From positions 1 to 20,632 of the forward strand of contig CAMORT010000042.1 of NCBI GenBank assembly GCA_946624065.1: a stretch of 20,632 bases of DNA. Reading direction: 5' to 3'. Positions 1-7,505 of the stretch are shown here, one piece after another (the stretch's first letter is position 1; the number at the start of each line of letters is the position of its first letter). The notes below the pieces were generated by a model. That model made no database searches, had not been told where the DNA came from, and saw only the letters and a program-made list of their open reading frames with translations. The translations under genes were made by a program, and so were the position numbers. Origin of the DNA: F23-D06 sp002392325. Its GTDB lineage: Bacteria > Bacteroidota > Bacteroidia > Bacteroidales > WCHB1-69.

Positions 1-32
1 ATTCGTGGCTGGATTTGTGGCAAAGTTTTTCG

Positions 33-40
33 TATTTTTG
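33..40 (+). promoter_or_regulatory. -7 promoter box for ispD
   Basis: TATTTTTG fits the Bacteroidota -7 consensus TAnnTTTG and lies 28 nt before the ispD ATG. No convincing -33 TTTG at the usual spacing is visible; the nearest TTTG (14-17) is slightly too close. Confidence 0.5.
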
Positions 41-68
41 CCCCCGTTTTTATGGCTTTTGAAAATCA

Positions 69-770
69 ATGGCACAGAATGTGGCGATATTAATGGCGGC
101 GGGCAAGGGCGCCCGTGTGGGTGGTGAAGTTCCCAAACAGTTTTTGCCCGTGAACGGGAAAATGCTGCTGGAGTATTCGCTGCAGACCTTCCAAAATCAT
201 CCTCGTATTGATGAGATATACATTGTTTTGCCAGAGGAATATCTTCGGATGGAGGAGTTGCTGCAGTATCTGTTCGATGCCTATCCGAAAGTGAACAAAC
301 TGCTTGCTGGTGGCGAAGAGCGATTCCAGTCATCTTGGAGTGCTGTGCAGTGGTTCATTGACCGCAGGGAAGATAACCTGCTCCTGCACGATGCCGCGCG
401 CCCTGGACTTACGCCACGCATCATTGACGATATTCTGGATGTCCTCCTGGAAAACGAGGCAGCTGTAACCGCTATCCAAGCTACGGATACTGTGGTAAAA
501 GTATCTGAAAACCAGATTCTTCAGGAAACATTGAACCGTAAGGAGTTGTATTTTGCCCAAACCCCTCAAGCGTTCCGCTCCGGTTTGCTTTACGACTGCT
601 TTGAGCAGATGTTCGCTGACGGATCATTTGTGCCCACCGATGAGAGCGGGGTGGTGGCGCATTACCGCCCTGATGTGCCCATCCGTATCGTGCAGGGCGA
701 TTCCGCAAATTTCAAAGTGACCTATCCGGAAGATGTGCTCCGAATCACTCATCCTAATAATAATGAATAA
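69..770 (+). CDS. ispD: 2-C-methyl-D-erythritol 4-phosphate cytidylyltransferase
   Basis: Transfers CMP from CTP to 2-C-methyl-D-erythritol 4-phosphate, the third step of the non-mevalonate (MEP) isoprenoid pathway, in the cytoplasm. The 233-residue length is normal for the family. The N-terminal CTP-binding loop AAGKGARVGGEVPKQFL is intact, followed by LHDAARP, the ATDTVVKV segment, AQTPQAFR, TDESGVV and the C-terminal GDSANFKVTYPEDV, all in the family's usual order. The ATG at 69 puts the nucleotide-binding loop about 10 residues from the N-terminus, as expected. The next gene starts 15 nt after its stop, so the two are probably co-transcribed although isoprenoid and sugar-nucleotide synthesis are not directly linked. 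Confidence 0.95.
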   Translation: MAQNVAILMAAGKGARVGGEVPKQFLPVNGKMLLEYSLQTFQNHPRIDEIYIVLPEEYLRMEELLQYLFDAYPKVNKLLAGGEERFQSSWSAVQWFIDRREDNLLLHDAARPGLTPRIIDDILDVLLENEAAVTAIQATDTVVKVSENQILQETLNRKELYFAQTPQAFRSGLLYDCFEQMFADGSFVPTDESGVVAHYRPDVPIRIVQGDSANFKVTYPEDVLRITHPNNNE

Positions 771-785
771 GTTGCATCGTAAGAT

Positions 786-1856
786 ATGAAGATTCTTAGT
801 GTTGTGGGGGCGCGTCCCCAGTTTGTGAAGGCCGCTGTGGTGAGTGCGGAAATCGTCCGGAATCCGGAGATGACCGATGTGCTGGTGCATACGGGGCAGC
901 ATTTTGACGACAATATGTCGCAGCTGTTTTTTGAGGAAATGGGGTTGCGAAAACCGGATTACTATTTGAATATTCATAGTTTGCCTCACGAAGAGATGGT
1001 CGCTGAGATGCAACAGGAGATAGAGCAGGTGATACACCAGGAGCAGCCCGACTGGGTGCTGGTGTATGGTGACACCGATTCCACGCTGGCGGGTGCGCGC
1101 GCAGCGCACGAGTGTGGCGTGAAACTATGCCATGTGGAAGCAGGCCTGCGCTCGTTCAACCCGAAGATGCAGGAGGAGTACAACCGCATACAAACCGACC
1201 GCATCAGTGATTTGCTGTGCGTGCCTACACAAGTGGCAGCCGAGAACCTCCGGCGCGAAGGATTGGATATGGACAGGGTGGTGCTCACGGGGGATGTGAT
1301 GAAGGATGCAGCCCGCGCTTTCCTGCCTTTGGCCCGCAAACCTCAAGTGGATATTCCCGAAAAGTTTGTGCTCTGCACGCTGCATCGCGCCGAAAATACG
1401 GATAATTCTGAGGTTCTGAAAGAACTGATACTCTCGCTGGAGCTCATCGCTGAGTTTGTGCCGGTAGTCCTGCCGCTTCATCCGAGAACAAAGAATAAAT
1501 TGAACGAGATTGCATATCCGTTCGAGATTTCCCATATTCAATTCATCGATCCGGTGGGCTATCTGGAAATGCTGTACCTGCTGAATCACTGCCGACTGGT
1601 TCTGACCGACAGTGGTGGTGTGCAGAAAGAAGCGTATTTTGCGCATAAATACTGCCTTACCTTGCGTGAGGAAACGGAATGGGTGGAATTGTGCGCCCGC
1701 GGGTACAACCACCTGCTCGGGCATAACCATCTCGACATAGTCACCACCACCCGGAATTTCCTGGAGATGCCTCCTCTGTTCGCCGACGACCTGTATGGAA
1801 ACGGCCACGCCGCAAGTGTGATTGTCAGTGAGATGCTTGTGAGGAGTTCGTTATAA
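786..1856 (+). CDS. wecB: Non-hydrolysing UDP-GlcNAc 2-epimerase family protein
   Basis: Predicted to interconvert UDP-GlcNAc and UDP-ManNAc, or related UDP-sugars, for surface polysaccharide synthesis in the cytoplasm. At 356 residues it is of family length. Visible motifs are GARPQFVK (8-15), GDTDST (95-100), HVEAGLRS (116-123), LHRAENT (199-205) and DSGGVQKEA (275-283), which together define the GT-B-fold epimerase active site. The usual TERPE segment reads REETEWVE (294-301). I associate that variant with the WbpI-like branch, which acts on 2,3-diacetamido-uronic acid substrates, so the exact substrate is open and the symbol is provisional. It lies 15 nt after ispD and overlaps the end of the convergent nuclease gene by 6 nt. 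Confidence 0.88.
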   Translation: MKILSVVGARPQFVKAAVVSAEIVRNPEMTDVLVHTGQHFDDNMSQLFFEEMGLRKPDYYLNIHSLPHEEMVAEMQQEIEQVIHQEQPDWVLVYGDTDSTLAGARAAHECGVKLCHVEAGLRSFNPKMQEEYNRIQTDRISDLLCVPTQVAAENLRREGLDMDRVVLTGDVMKDAARAFLPLARKPQVDIPEKFVLCTLHRAENTDNSEVLKELILSLELIAEFVPVVLPLHPRTKNKLNEIAYPFEISHIQFIDPVGYLEMLYLLNHCRLVLTDSGGVQKEAYFAHKYCLTLREETEWVELCARGYNHLLGHNHLDIVTTTRNFLEMPPLFADDLYGNGHAASVIVSEMLVRSSL

Positions 1857-2675
1857 GTTCCATGCCTGCAGTGAGTAGCGGGCTTCGATTTTGTTCTCGA
1901 TATCATCTTCCAATGAAGGGAAGAAATCTATTCCGGTCATTTTCTCAATCTGATCAATGGTTTTGCAATAGGTGCTGAGCGGTCGGGTGCCAGCCACATT
2001 GTCGAAATAGAATCCGATAGCTTCCCATTGGCCGTTGATGTGGCAAAGGAGCACTTTGAAGAAGGCATCGGGAACAACCACGCGGTGTTTGCCGATGGTT
2101 TGAGGGTTGTCGGAAACGATAGGACCGCACACCACATAGACATTTTCATGTTGCCGTGCCCAAGTCCAGATCTGCTGCTCGAGGGTTTTCCATACTCCGC
2201 CGTTGAGATTGTGGTTTTGCGGACAAATATTTGACATATAGAAACTTTCGCGCATGGCGTTGGCATCCCACTTCATGTCACCCGCCGGAGCCATGTGCCC
2301 ACGGTCGTAACCGGAGCCGTTGTAGTCCCAATATTCAGGACATACGCCTTTCACTTCGGGGTCCACCTCAAAGTGTTGGTACCGTTCCACTTGCCCATAG
2401 CTTTCCTTTTTCGTCAGTTCGTAGGCCACCCAATTGGGAATGCGCCATTCGGGATTGTAACTTACGGTAAATCCTGTGTGCGCGATGACTTGCTCTGGGC
2501 GTGATACGGTGAAAACAGGAATCTCCAGGGAGTCCGATAAGGCTACCTGCACGGAAGTGGTATTGTTTCTTCCGTCTATATTTTTGTGTTTCAATACAAA
2601 AGAAAGCAATACGATAAGTCCTGAAATCAGGATGATGCAGAGCAGGGGAACAAGAATTTTGCGGTGATTACTCAT
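1851..2675 (-). CDS. Membrane-anchored DNA/RNA non-specific endonuclease (NUC1 family)
   Basis: A metal-dependent nuclease of the betabetaalpha-Me (Serratia nuclease/EndoG) type, 274 residues. Residues 7-28 form one hydrophobic segment after a short positive N-terminus, so it is either a signal anchor or an uncleaved signal; the enzyme domain should be outside the cytoplasmic membrane. The catalytic motif DRGHMAPAGD (124-133, general base H127) and the metal-ligand region NLNGGVWKTLE (156-166) are intact, so it is probably active. The start overlaps the end of tex by 8 nt, which suggests translational coupling as last gene of the gltX-tex operon. No terminator is visible before it runs into the convergent epimerase gene. 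Likely roles are extracytoplasmic nucleic-acid degradation or nutrient scavenging; this is inference. Confidence 0.88.
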   Translation of the reverse strand: MSNHRKILVPLLCIILISGLIVLLSFVLKHKNIDGRNNTTSVQVALSDSLEIPVFTVSRPEQVIAHTGFTVSYNPEWRIPNWVAYELTKKESYGQVERYQHFEVDPEVKGVCPEYWDYNGSGYDRGHMAPAGDMKWDANAMRESFYMSNICPQNHNLNGGVWKTLEQQIWTWARQHENVYVVCGPIVSDNPQTIGKHRVVVPDAFFKVLLCHINGQWEAIGFYFDNVAGTRPLSTYCKTIDQIEKMTGIDFFPSLEDDIENKIEARYSLQAWNL

Positions 2676-4821
2676 GATGGTTGTTTTTTTCTTCCGTCAG
2701 TGCCAAACTGATGCGCTTGCGCTCAAGTTCCACACTGAGCACTTTGACCATTACTTTCTGATTGAGATGCACGACCTCGTTGGGCGATGCGATGCGGTGG
2801 TTGGACATGTTGCTGATGTGCACCAAACCGTCCTGATGGATGCCAATATCGACAAAACAACCGAAGTTGGTGATGTTGGTGACGATGCCGGGCAGCACCA
2901 TGCCGGGCACGAGGTCCTCCATCTTCTGCACATGTTTGTCAAACTCAAACATTTCATAGTGGCTGCGCGGGTCGCGACCCGGTTTGGCGAGTTCCTGCAT
3001 GATGTCCTTCAAAGTGGGCATTCCCACGGTGGCGGTCATATAATGCGATAAATCAATTTGTTTGCGCAGTTCCTCTTTGAGGATGAGGTCGCCGACAGTG
3101 CAGTTCAGGTCCTTGGCCATGGCTTTCACAATGGCATAGGATTCAGGGTGCACGGCGCTGCGGTCGAGGGGGTTCTCGGCATCGCGGATGCGGAGAAAAC
3201 CGGCGGCCTGTTCAAACGCCTTGGCGCCGAAGCGGGGCACTTGTTTCAGCCCCTCGCGCGAAGCGAAAGGACCATGCTCGTTGCGATAGTCGATGATGTT
3301 TTGCGCTAATGCGGGACCCACGCCCGATACATACGACAACAATTCCTTGCTGGCGGTGTTCAGTTCTACGCCCACATGGTTGACGCAGCTCTCCACGGTG
3401 GCTTGCAAACTCTCTTGCAGCCGTTTTTGGTTCACATCGTGCTGGTATTGGCCCACACCGATGGATTTCGGGTCTATTTTGACCAACTCTGCCAGCGGGT
3501 CCATGAGGCGCCGTCCGATGGATACGGCCCCGCGCACGGTGACATCGTAATCGGGGAACTCCTCGCGCGCCACAGCGGAAGCGGAGTAGATGGAGGCACC
3601 GCTCTCGTTCACCATGTATGCTTTCACATCCCGCTCAAAGGGGATGAACTTCACGAACTTCTCGGTCTCGCGGCCCGCGGTGCCGTTGCCAATGGCGATG
3701 GCGTCCACTTTGTACTGCAGCACCAGCCGCTTCAACTTGTCGGATGCCAGCTTGTATTGGGCCACGGGAGGATGCGGATAGATGGTCTCGTTGTGCAGCA
3801 GTTTGCCTTGCGGGTCCAAGATGACCACCTTGCAGCCCGTGCGGAATCCCGGATCTATGGCCAGCGTGGTGACTTGTCCCAAAGGCGCGGCCATCAGCAG
3901 TTGGCGTGCGTTTTGCGCAAAGACTTCTATGGCTTCCGTGTCGGCCTTGTCTTTGTACAGTTTACGCATCTCGGTTTCCATCTGTGGCTGCAGAAGCCGT
4001 TTGTATGCGTCGGTTACCGCCATCCACACCTGTTGGGCGCAGTTGCTGTTGTTGCGGATAATGGCCCGTTTCAGCATCTCCAGCGTTTTCTCCTCATTCG
4101 GTTCTATGGTCAGGCGCAGAACGCCTTCCTCCTCGCCGCGAAACATGGCCAAGATGCGGTGGGATGGCGCTTTTGCCAGCAATTCTTCTGCATTGTAGTA
4201 GATCTTGAACTTCTCGCCCTCATCCACTTTGTCTTTGATGAGTTTGGAATAGATGCGGCTGTGTTGGCGGAAGGTGTTGCGCAGGCGCGCGCGCACGGAG
4301 AGGTTCTCGCTGATGTGCTCGGCGATGATGTCCCGCGCACCGGCCAGGGCATCTTCAATATTATGTACGCCTTTTGCTTCGTTGACAAATCGGGATGCCA
4401 AGCCGTGCAGGTCCATTTCTTTCTGCATCGAAATGGTCTTGGCCAGTGGTTCCAAACCCTTTTCGATGGCCATGGTGGCGCGGGTTTTGCGCTTGGGACG
4501 ATAGGGCAGGTACAGGTCTTCCAACTCGCTCATGCTCAGCACTTCGTTGATTTTTGTCTCCAACTCGGGGGTGAGTTTTCCCTGCTCGCGGATGGAATCC
4601 AAAATGGCGGCGCGGCGCTTGTCCAACTCCACCCACTTGGTGTGCAGTTCTTTGATTTGGCCGATTTGGACCTCGTCCAAACTGCCGGTGGCCTCCTTGC
4701 GGTAGCGGGCCACAAACGGGATGGTGGCACCGCCTTCCAGCAGTTCCAGCGTGTTTTTAACCTGCTCTTCGGTAAGATGCAGCTCTTCCGCAATGCGCTT
4801 GGCGTACTTTTCCATAGCCAT
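2668..4821 (-). CDS. tex: Tex-family RNA-binding transcription accessory protein
   Basis: Homologue of Tex/YhgF, a cytoplasmic nucleic-acid-binding protein linked to transcription. It is 717 residues long, slightly shorter than E. coli YhgF. Domain order is canonical: Tex N-terminal helical region with GGATIPFVARYRKEATG (30-46), a YqgF/RNase H-like domain starting at LAIDPGFRTGCK (320-331), helix-hairpin-helix repeats (about 484-547, with VSGVGPALAQNI), and a C-terminal S1 domain (about 639-709, with GIVTNITNFGCFVDIG). The start at 4821 gives MAMEKYAKRI; the internal ATG two codons later is equally possible. It follows gltX by 11 nt and overlaps the nuclease start, so it is the middle gene of a three-gene operon. 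The opposite strand has a 482-codon open frame that I regard as a shadow. Confidence 0.95.
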   Translation of the reverse strand: MAMEKYAKRIAEELHLTEEQVKNTLELLEGGATIPFVARYRKEATGSLDEVQIGQIKELHTKWVELDKRRAAILDSIREQGKLTPELETKINEVLSMSELEDLYLPYRPKRKTRATMAIEKGLEPLAKTISMQKEMDLHGLASRFVNEAKGVHNIEDALAGARDIIAEHISENLSVRARLRNTFRQHSRIYSKLIKDKVDEGEKFKIYYNAEELLAKAPSHRILAMFRGEEEGVLRLTIEPNEEKTLEMLKRAIIRNNSNCAQQVWMAVTDAYKRLLQPQMETEMRKLYKDKADTEAIEVFAQNARQLLMAAPLGQVTTLAIDPGFRTGCKVVILDPQGKLLHNETIYPHPPVAQYKLASDKLKRLVLQYKVDAIAIGNGTAGRETEKFVKFIPFERDVKAYMVNESGASIYSASAVAREEFPDYDVTVRGAVSIGRRLMDPLAELVKIDPKSIGVGQYQHDVNQKRLQESLQATVESCVNHVGVELNTASKELLSYVSGVGPALAQNIIDYRNEHGPFASREGLKQVPRFGAKAFEQAAGFLRIRDAENPLDRSAVHPESYAIVKAMAKDLNCTVGDLILKEELRKQIDLSHYMTATVGMPTLKDIMQELAKPGRDPRSHYEMFEFDKHVQKMEDLVPGMVLPGIVTNITNFGCFVDIGIHQDGLVHISNMSNHRIASPNEVVHLNQKVMVKVLSVELERKRISLALTEEKNNHHE

Positions 4822-4832
4822 TAGTTAATTGT

Positions 4833-6347
4833 CTATAAATTAACGGTTTCGATGGCGCGCATGGTGCGGTTGTGCACTTCTTCTATGCCAATGATATCTA
4901 TCATGGTGAACAATTCAGGACCTTTTGCGGTGCCTACAATGGCGATGCGCAAGCTGTTCAGTACCTGACCCATATTCAGTTCATTGTCTTGAATGTACTG
5001 CATCACCATATCATGGGCTTTGTCCTTGTCAAACGGTTGTATGCCGCACAACATTTGGTCAATGACGCGCAGTTTCTCGCCCGTGCCCTCTTTCCAGCGT
5101 TTCTTCAACGCTTGCGGGTCGTATTCGGTGGGAGCAACGAAGAAATAGCAGGCTTGTTCCCAGAAATCGCCTAGGAAGTTCAGGCGGTCTTTGATCAGGT
5201 CGGTAACAGCATCCAGATATTCATCGGTACAGGAAATGCCCTTTTCATCCAGGATTTTACGGAAATGCGGGCGGAGTTCGGCGGCGGGTTTCATCAGGAT
5301 GTACTCGTGGTTGAACCATTTGGCTTTGTCCAGGGAGAATTTGGCGCCGGCCTTGCTGATTTTGTCGATGGAGAACAGGTTGATGAGTTCGTCCATGGAC
5401 ATCAGTTCCTGGTCGTTGCCGGGATTCCAGCCCAGCAGCGCCAGCATGTTGATGACGGCTTCCGGCAAGTAACCCGACTCGCGGTATCCCGAAGAGGTCT
5501 CGCCTGATTTGGGATCATGCCATTGCAAAGGGAATACAGGGAATCCGAGGCGGTCGCCGTCGCGCTTGCTCAGTTTGCCGTTGCCGTCGGGTTTGAGCAG
5601 CAACGGAAGGTGTGCGAATTGCGGTGCCTCCCAGCCGAAAGCTTTGTACAGCATCACATGCAGCGGTGCCGAGGGAAGCCATTCCTCGCCTCGGATCACA
5701 TGCGTGATCTTCATCAGATGGTCGTCCACAATGTTGGCCAAGTGGTAAGTGGGCATACCGTCGGATTTGTATAAAACTTTATCATCCAAAAGATTAGAGT
5801 TGATGACCACTTCGCCGCGAATCAAATCGTGCACATGGATGTCGGTGTCGGCTGGGTATTTGAAGCGGACCACAAAATGTTCGCCGGATGCCAGTCTGCG
5901 TTGCACCTCTTCTGCAGGCAAAGTGAGCGAGTTCACCATGTCCATGCGGGTGTTGGCGTCGTATTGGAAGGTTTTCTTCTGGCTTTCAGCTTCCTTGCGT
6001 TTAGCATCCAGTTGCTCGGGCGTGTCGAAGGCATAGTAGGCCCAGCCGTCGTTGACCAGCTGCTCGGCGTAGGGCTTGTAGAGGGCTTTGCGCTCGGATT
6101 GTTTGTACGGGCCGTACTCGCCGCCGATGCCGACGCCCTCGTCAAAGGCGATACCGAGCCATTGGAAGGCTTCGATGATGTATTCCTCGGCGCCTTCCAC
6201 GAAGCGGGTCTGGTCGGTGTCTTCAATTCTCAGTAGGAAAGTGCCGTTGTTTTTCTTGGCAAACAGGTAGTTGTACAATGCGGTGCGCACGCCGCCTATG
6301 TGTAAGGGCCCTGTAGGACTGGGCGCAAATCTGACTCTTGGATTCAT
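4833..6347 (-). CDS. gltX: Glutamyl-tRNA synthetase
   Basis: Class I aminoacyl-tRNA synthetase charging tRNA-Glu in the cytoplasm. I chose the ATG at 6347 (504 residues, MNPRVRFAPSPTGPLHIGG) because the class I HIGH-type motif (HIGG, 16-19) then sits at its usual place and because the promoter box at 6376-6383 is downstream of the longest possible start at 6407. The KMSKS motif is KLSKR (258-262). An insertion after it (GFPVFPLQWHDPKSGE...) is familiar from Bacteroidota enzymes. A single GluRS-type sequence with no sign of truncation. tex starts 11 nt downstream. Confidence 0.96.
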   Translation of the reverse strand: MNPRVRFAPSPTGPLHIGGVRTALYNYLFAKKNNGTFLLRIEDTDQTRFVEGAEEYIIEAFQWLGIAFDEGVGIGGEYGPYKQSERKALYKPYAEQLVNDGWAYYAFDTPEQLDAKRKEAESQKKTFQYDANTRMDMVNSLTLPAEEVQRRLASGEHFVVRFKYPADTDIHVHDLIRGEVVINSNLLDDKVLYKSDGMPTYHLANIVDDHLMKITHVIRGEEWLPSAPLHVMLYKAFGWEAPQFAHLPLLLKPDGNGKLSKRDGDRLGFPVFPLQWHDPKSGETSSGYRESGYLPEAVINMLALLGWNPGNDQELMSMDELINLFSIDKISKAGAKFSLDKAKWFNHEYILMKPAAELRPHFRKILDEKGISCTDEYLDAVTDLIKDRLNFLGDFWEQACYFFVAPTEYDPQALKKRWKEGTGEKLRVIDQMLCGIQPFDKDKAHDMVMQYIQDNELNMGQVLNSLRIAIVGTAKGPELFTMIDIIGIEEVHNRTMRAIETVNL

Positions 6348-6375
6348 ATTCGGATTGTTTTTTAGAATAAGGCCG

Positions 6376-6383
6376 CAAAGATA
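6376..6383 (-). promoter_or_regulatory. -7 promoter box for gltX operon
   Basis: Read on the minus strand this is TATCTTTG, matching TAnnTTTG, 28 nt before the gltX ATG. A possible -33 TTG (minus strand, 6409-6407) lies 23 nt further upstream, at the very edge of the ORF6N gene. This box supports the shorter gltX start. Confidence 0.65.
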
Positions 6384-6411
6384 CAAAAATCCGTTTTTAG
6401 GCGGCACAATC

Positions 6412-7050
6412 TCATGCCCCGTTGCCAGTATCTATTGTATTTCGATTCTCTTTTTTGAGTTTCTCTAACTCTGCCTCAAGTCGTGCAATCCTTTCCTCGT
6501 TGTCTTTTTCGCGTTTTACCGTATGTTTGAATTTGAGCATGGCGAGATTTAGCTCCACAGAGGTTTCTGTGCTATGAAGGGGAAGAGTATCCGACAGCAA
6601 TTCCGCTGCCAGTTGTCCGCCTCGTTGTAATAGCGATTGTTGGGCCGTTTTGTCGTCCTCGTGTTGTGGTACTTCCGCAATCACCCGTGCCAATTCGCGA
6701 AGCCTTGAGTATGCCTCCACTATGGCAATGGTTGTTTCTACTGCTTTCGGACTTTTTAGGATTGTGGCCAGCATATACAGTCCCTTTTCTGTGAATGCTT
6801 TGGGAGGATATTTTGAATGTTGTCCTCGACCATTCCCTTTTAAGGTCGAAAATTTCGACCTTAAAGAATTCTTTTCTTCTGCAGATAATTCCCAAATATA
6901 CCCGTCTGGAAATTTTTCGGGATTGTTGTTCACTGCTTCGTTTATACGTTTTGTCTCTACCCCATACAATTCAGCTACATCTGAATCTATGATTACTTGC
7001 TGGTTTCTGAGGGCGATGATCTTGTCCTCAACGATTACTTTATTCGTCAT
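6412..7050 (-). CDS. ORF6N domain-containing protein (KilA-N/antirepressor-like)
   Basis: The 212-residue protein carries an ORF6N domain over about residues 7-117: IIALRNQQVIIDSDVAELYGVETKRINEAVNNNPEKFP, then the core NSLRSKFSTLKGNGRGQHSKYPPKAFTEKGLYMLATILKS. This domain is known from phage antirepressor-type DNA-binding proteins and is frequent in Bacteroidota genomes, often near mobile DNA. The C-terminus (about 168-205, EKDNEERIARLEAELEKLKKENRN) is a predicted coiled coil and could dimerise. The start gives MTNKVIVEDKIIALRN, typical of the family. It is transcribed into the gltX promoter region; its stop lies 64 nt before the gltX start. Its actual function in this cell is unknown; DNA binding is inferred from the family. 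The coding sequence holds a 27-nt palindrome at 6839-6865. Confidence 0.85.
   Translation of the reverse strand: MTNKVIVEDKIIALRNQQVIIDSDVAELYGVETKRINEAVNNNPEKFPDGYIWELSAEEKNSLRSKFSTLKGNGRGQHSKYPPKAFTEKGLYMLATILKSPKAVETTIAIVEAYSRLRELARVIAEVPQHEDDKTAQQSLLQRGGQLAAELLSDTLPLHSTETSVELNLAMLKFKHTVKREKDNEERIARLEAELEKLKKENRNTIDTGNGA
6839..6865. repeat. Near-perfect 27-nt palindrome inside ORF6N gene
   Basis: Arms TTTAAGGTCGAAA (6839-6851) and TTTCGACCTTAAA (6853-6865) are perfect reverse complements around a single central A. It encodes SLRSKFSTLK of the ORF6N domain. Confidence 0.9.
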
Positions 7051-7107
7051 ATCTTTTTGATTTTGTTTGAATGATTATCGTATAACAAAGGAAAAACAAA
7101 AAATCGC

Positions 7108-7160
7108 AATTGTCAAGGACTTTAGCGAAATTTTTATCTCGTTGACAATTAGTTAATTGT
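7108..7160. promoter_or_regulatory. Inverted repeats upstream of ORF6N gene
   Basis: Nine-base arms AATTGTCAA (7108-7116) and TTGACAATT (7142-7150) are separated by 25 bases, and the second arm is part of a 16-nt palindrome (7145-7160). The site is about 60-110 bp upstream of the ORF6N start, a position suited to an operator. The promoter itself is not evident because no minus-strand TAnnTTTG box was found. Confidence 0.35.
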
Positions 7161-7243
7161 AAATTTATTTTAACAAATGAATTGTAGAATAGTTAATTGT
7201 TATATGGTGTTTTCGGAGATTATTTCGGTTTTATGACGATAGT

Positions 7244-7343
7244 TGCGTGCCTCTGGCACGCAGGATAGGATGATGATACCCTTACCCCATACTGCGGCCT
7301 CCGGCCTTATAAGAGGTTAAGGGAATGGCGTGTCTTCGACACG
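7244..7343. repeat. Three-hairpin intergenic element (repeat-family-like)
   Basis: Three consecutive stem-loops occupy 100 nt. First is TGCGTGCC (7244-7251) with GGCACGCA (7255-7262), loop TCT. Second is a larger one with CCCTTA (7279-7284) pairing TAAGGG (7318-7323), extended by CC/GG with a bulge, and an apical GGCC-TCC-GGCC (7296-7306). Third is CGTGTC (7329-7334) with GACACG (7338-7343), loop TTC. This small-large-small layout with trinucleotide loops resembles interspersed repeats I recall from Bacteroidota intergenic regions. No second copy is in the window. Confidence 0.7.
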
Positions 7344-7453
7344 ATAAGATGGACCGTGTCGTAAGATATATATGCACTGAAGCATTGTATTTGCTGCTGC
7401 GGAGTACATTTCTATATAAAACGTGGATTATCCCGGAAAGTGATAAAAAAATG

Positions 7454-7461
7454 TATATTTG
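7454..7461 (+). promoter_or_regulatory. -7 promoter box for secreted protein gene
   Basis: TATATTTG matches TAnnTTTG and lies 44 nt before the ATG at 7506. It sits inside the longer in-frame extension starting with GTG at 7440, which argues for the ATG start. Confidence 0.55.
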
Positions 7462-7505
7462 TGGCCATAATAACTGGATATTGTTTGATGATTAATCATA
7501 ATAGT

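Larger units (their letters stand above)
7051..7505. other. Gene-free AT-rich region with repeats
   Basis: No credible gene lies in these 455 bases. They hold an inverted repeat (AATTGTCAA 7108-7116 with TTGACAATT 7142-7150), a 16-nt palindrome ACAATTA-GT-TAATTGT (7145-7160), an 11-bp direct repeat TAGTTAATTGT at 7150-7160 and 7190-7200 (40-bp period), the three-hairpin element at 7244-7343, and the promoter box for the next gene at 7454-7461. An AT-rich boundary like this fits the edge of an accessory region. Confidence 0.7.

Noticed and set aside
3376..4824. 482-codon open frame antisense to tex
   Set aside because: Its product is His/Gln/Val-rich low-complexity-like sequence with no family motif, and the sense strand encodes a complete Tex with all domains; long antisense frames are common opposite such codon use.
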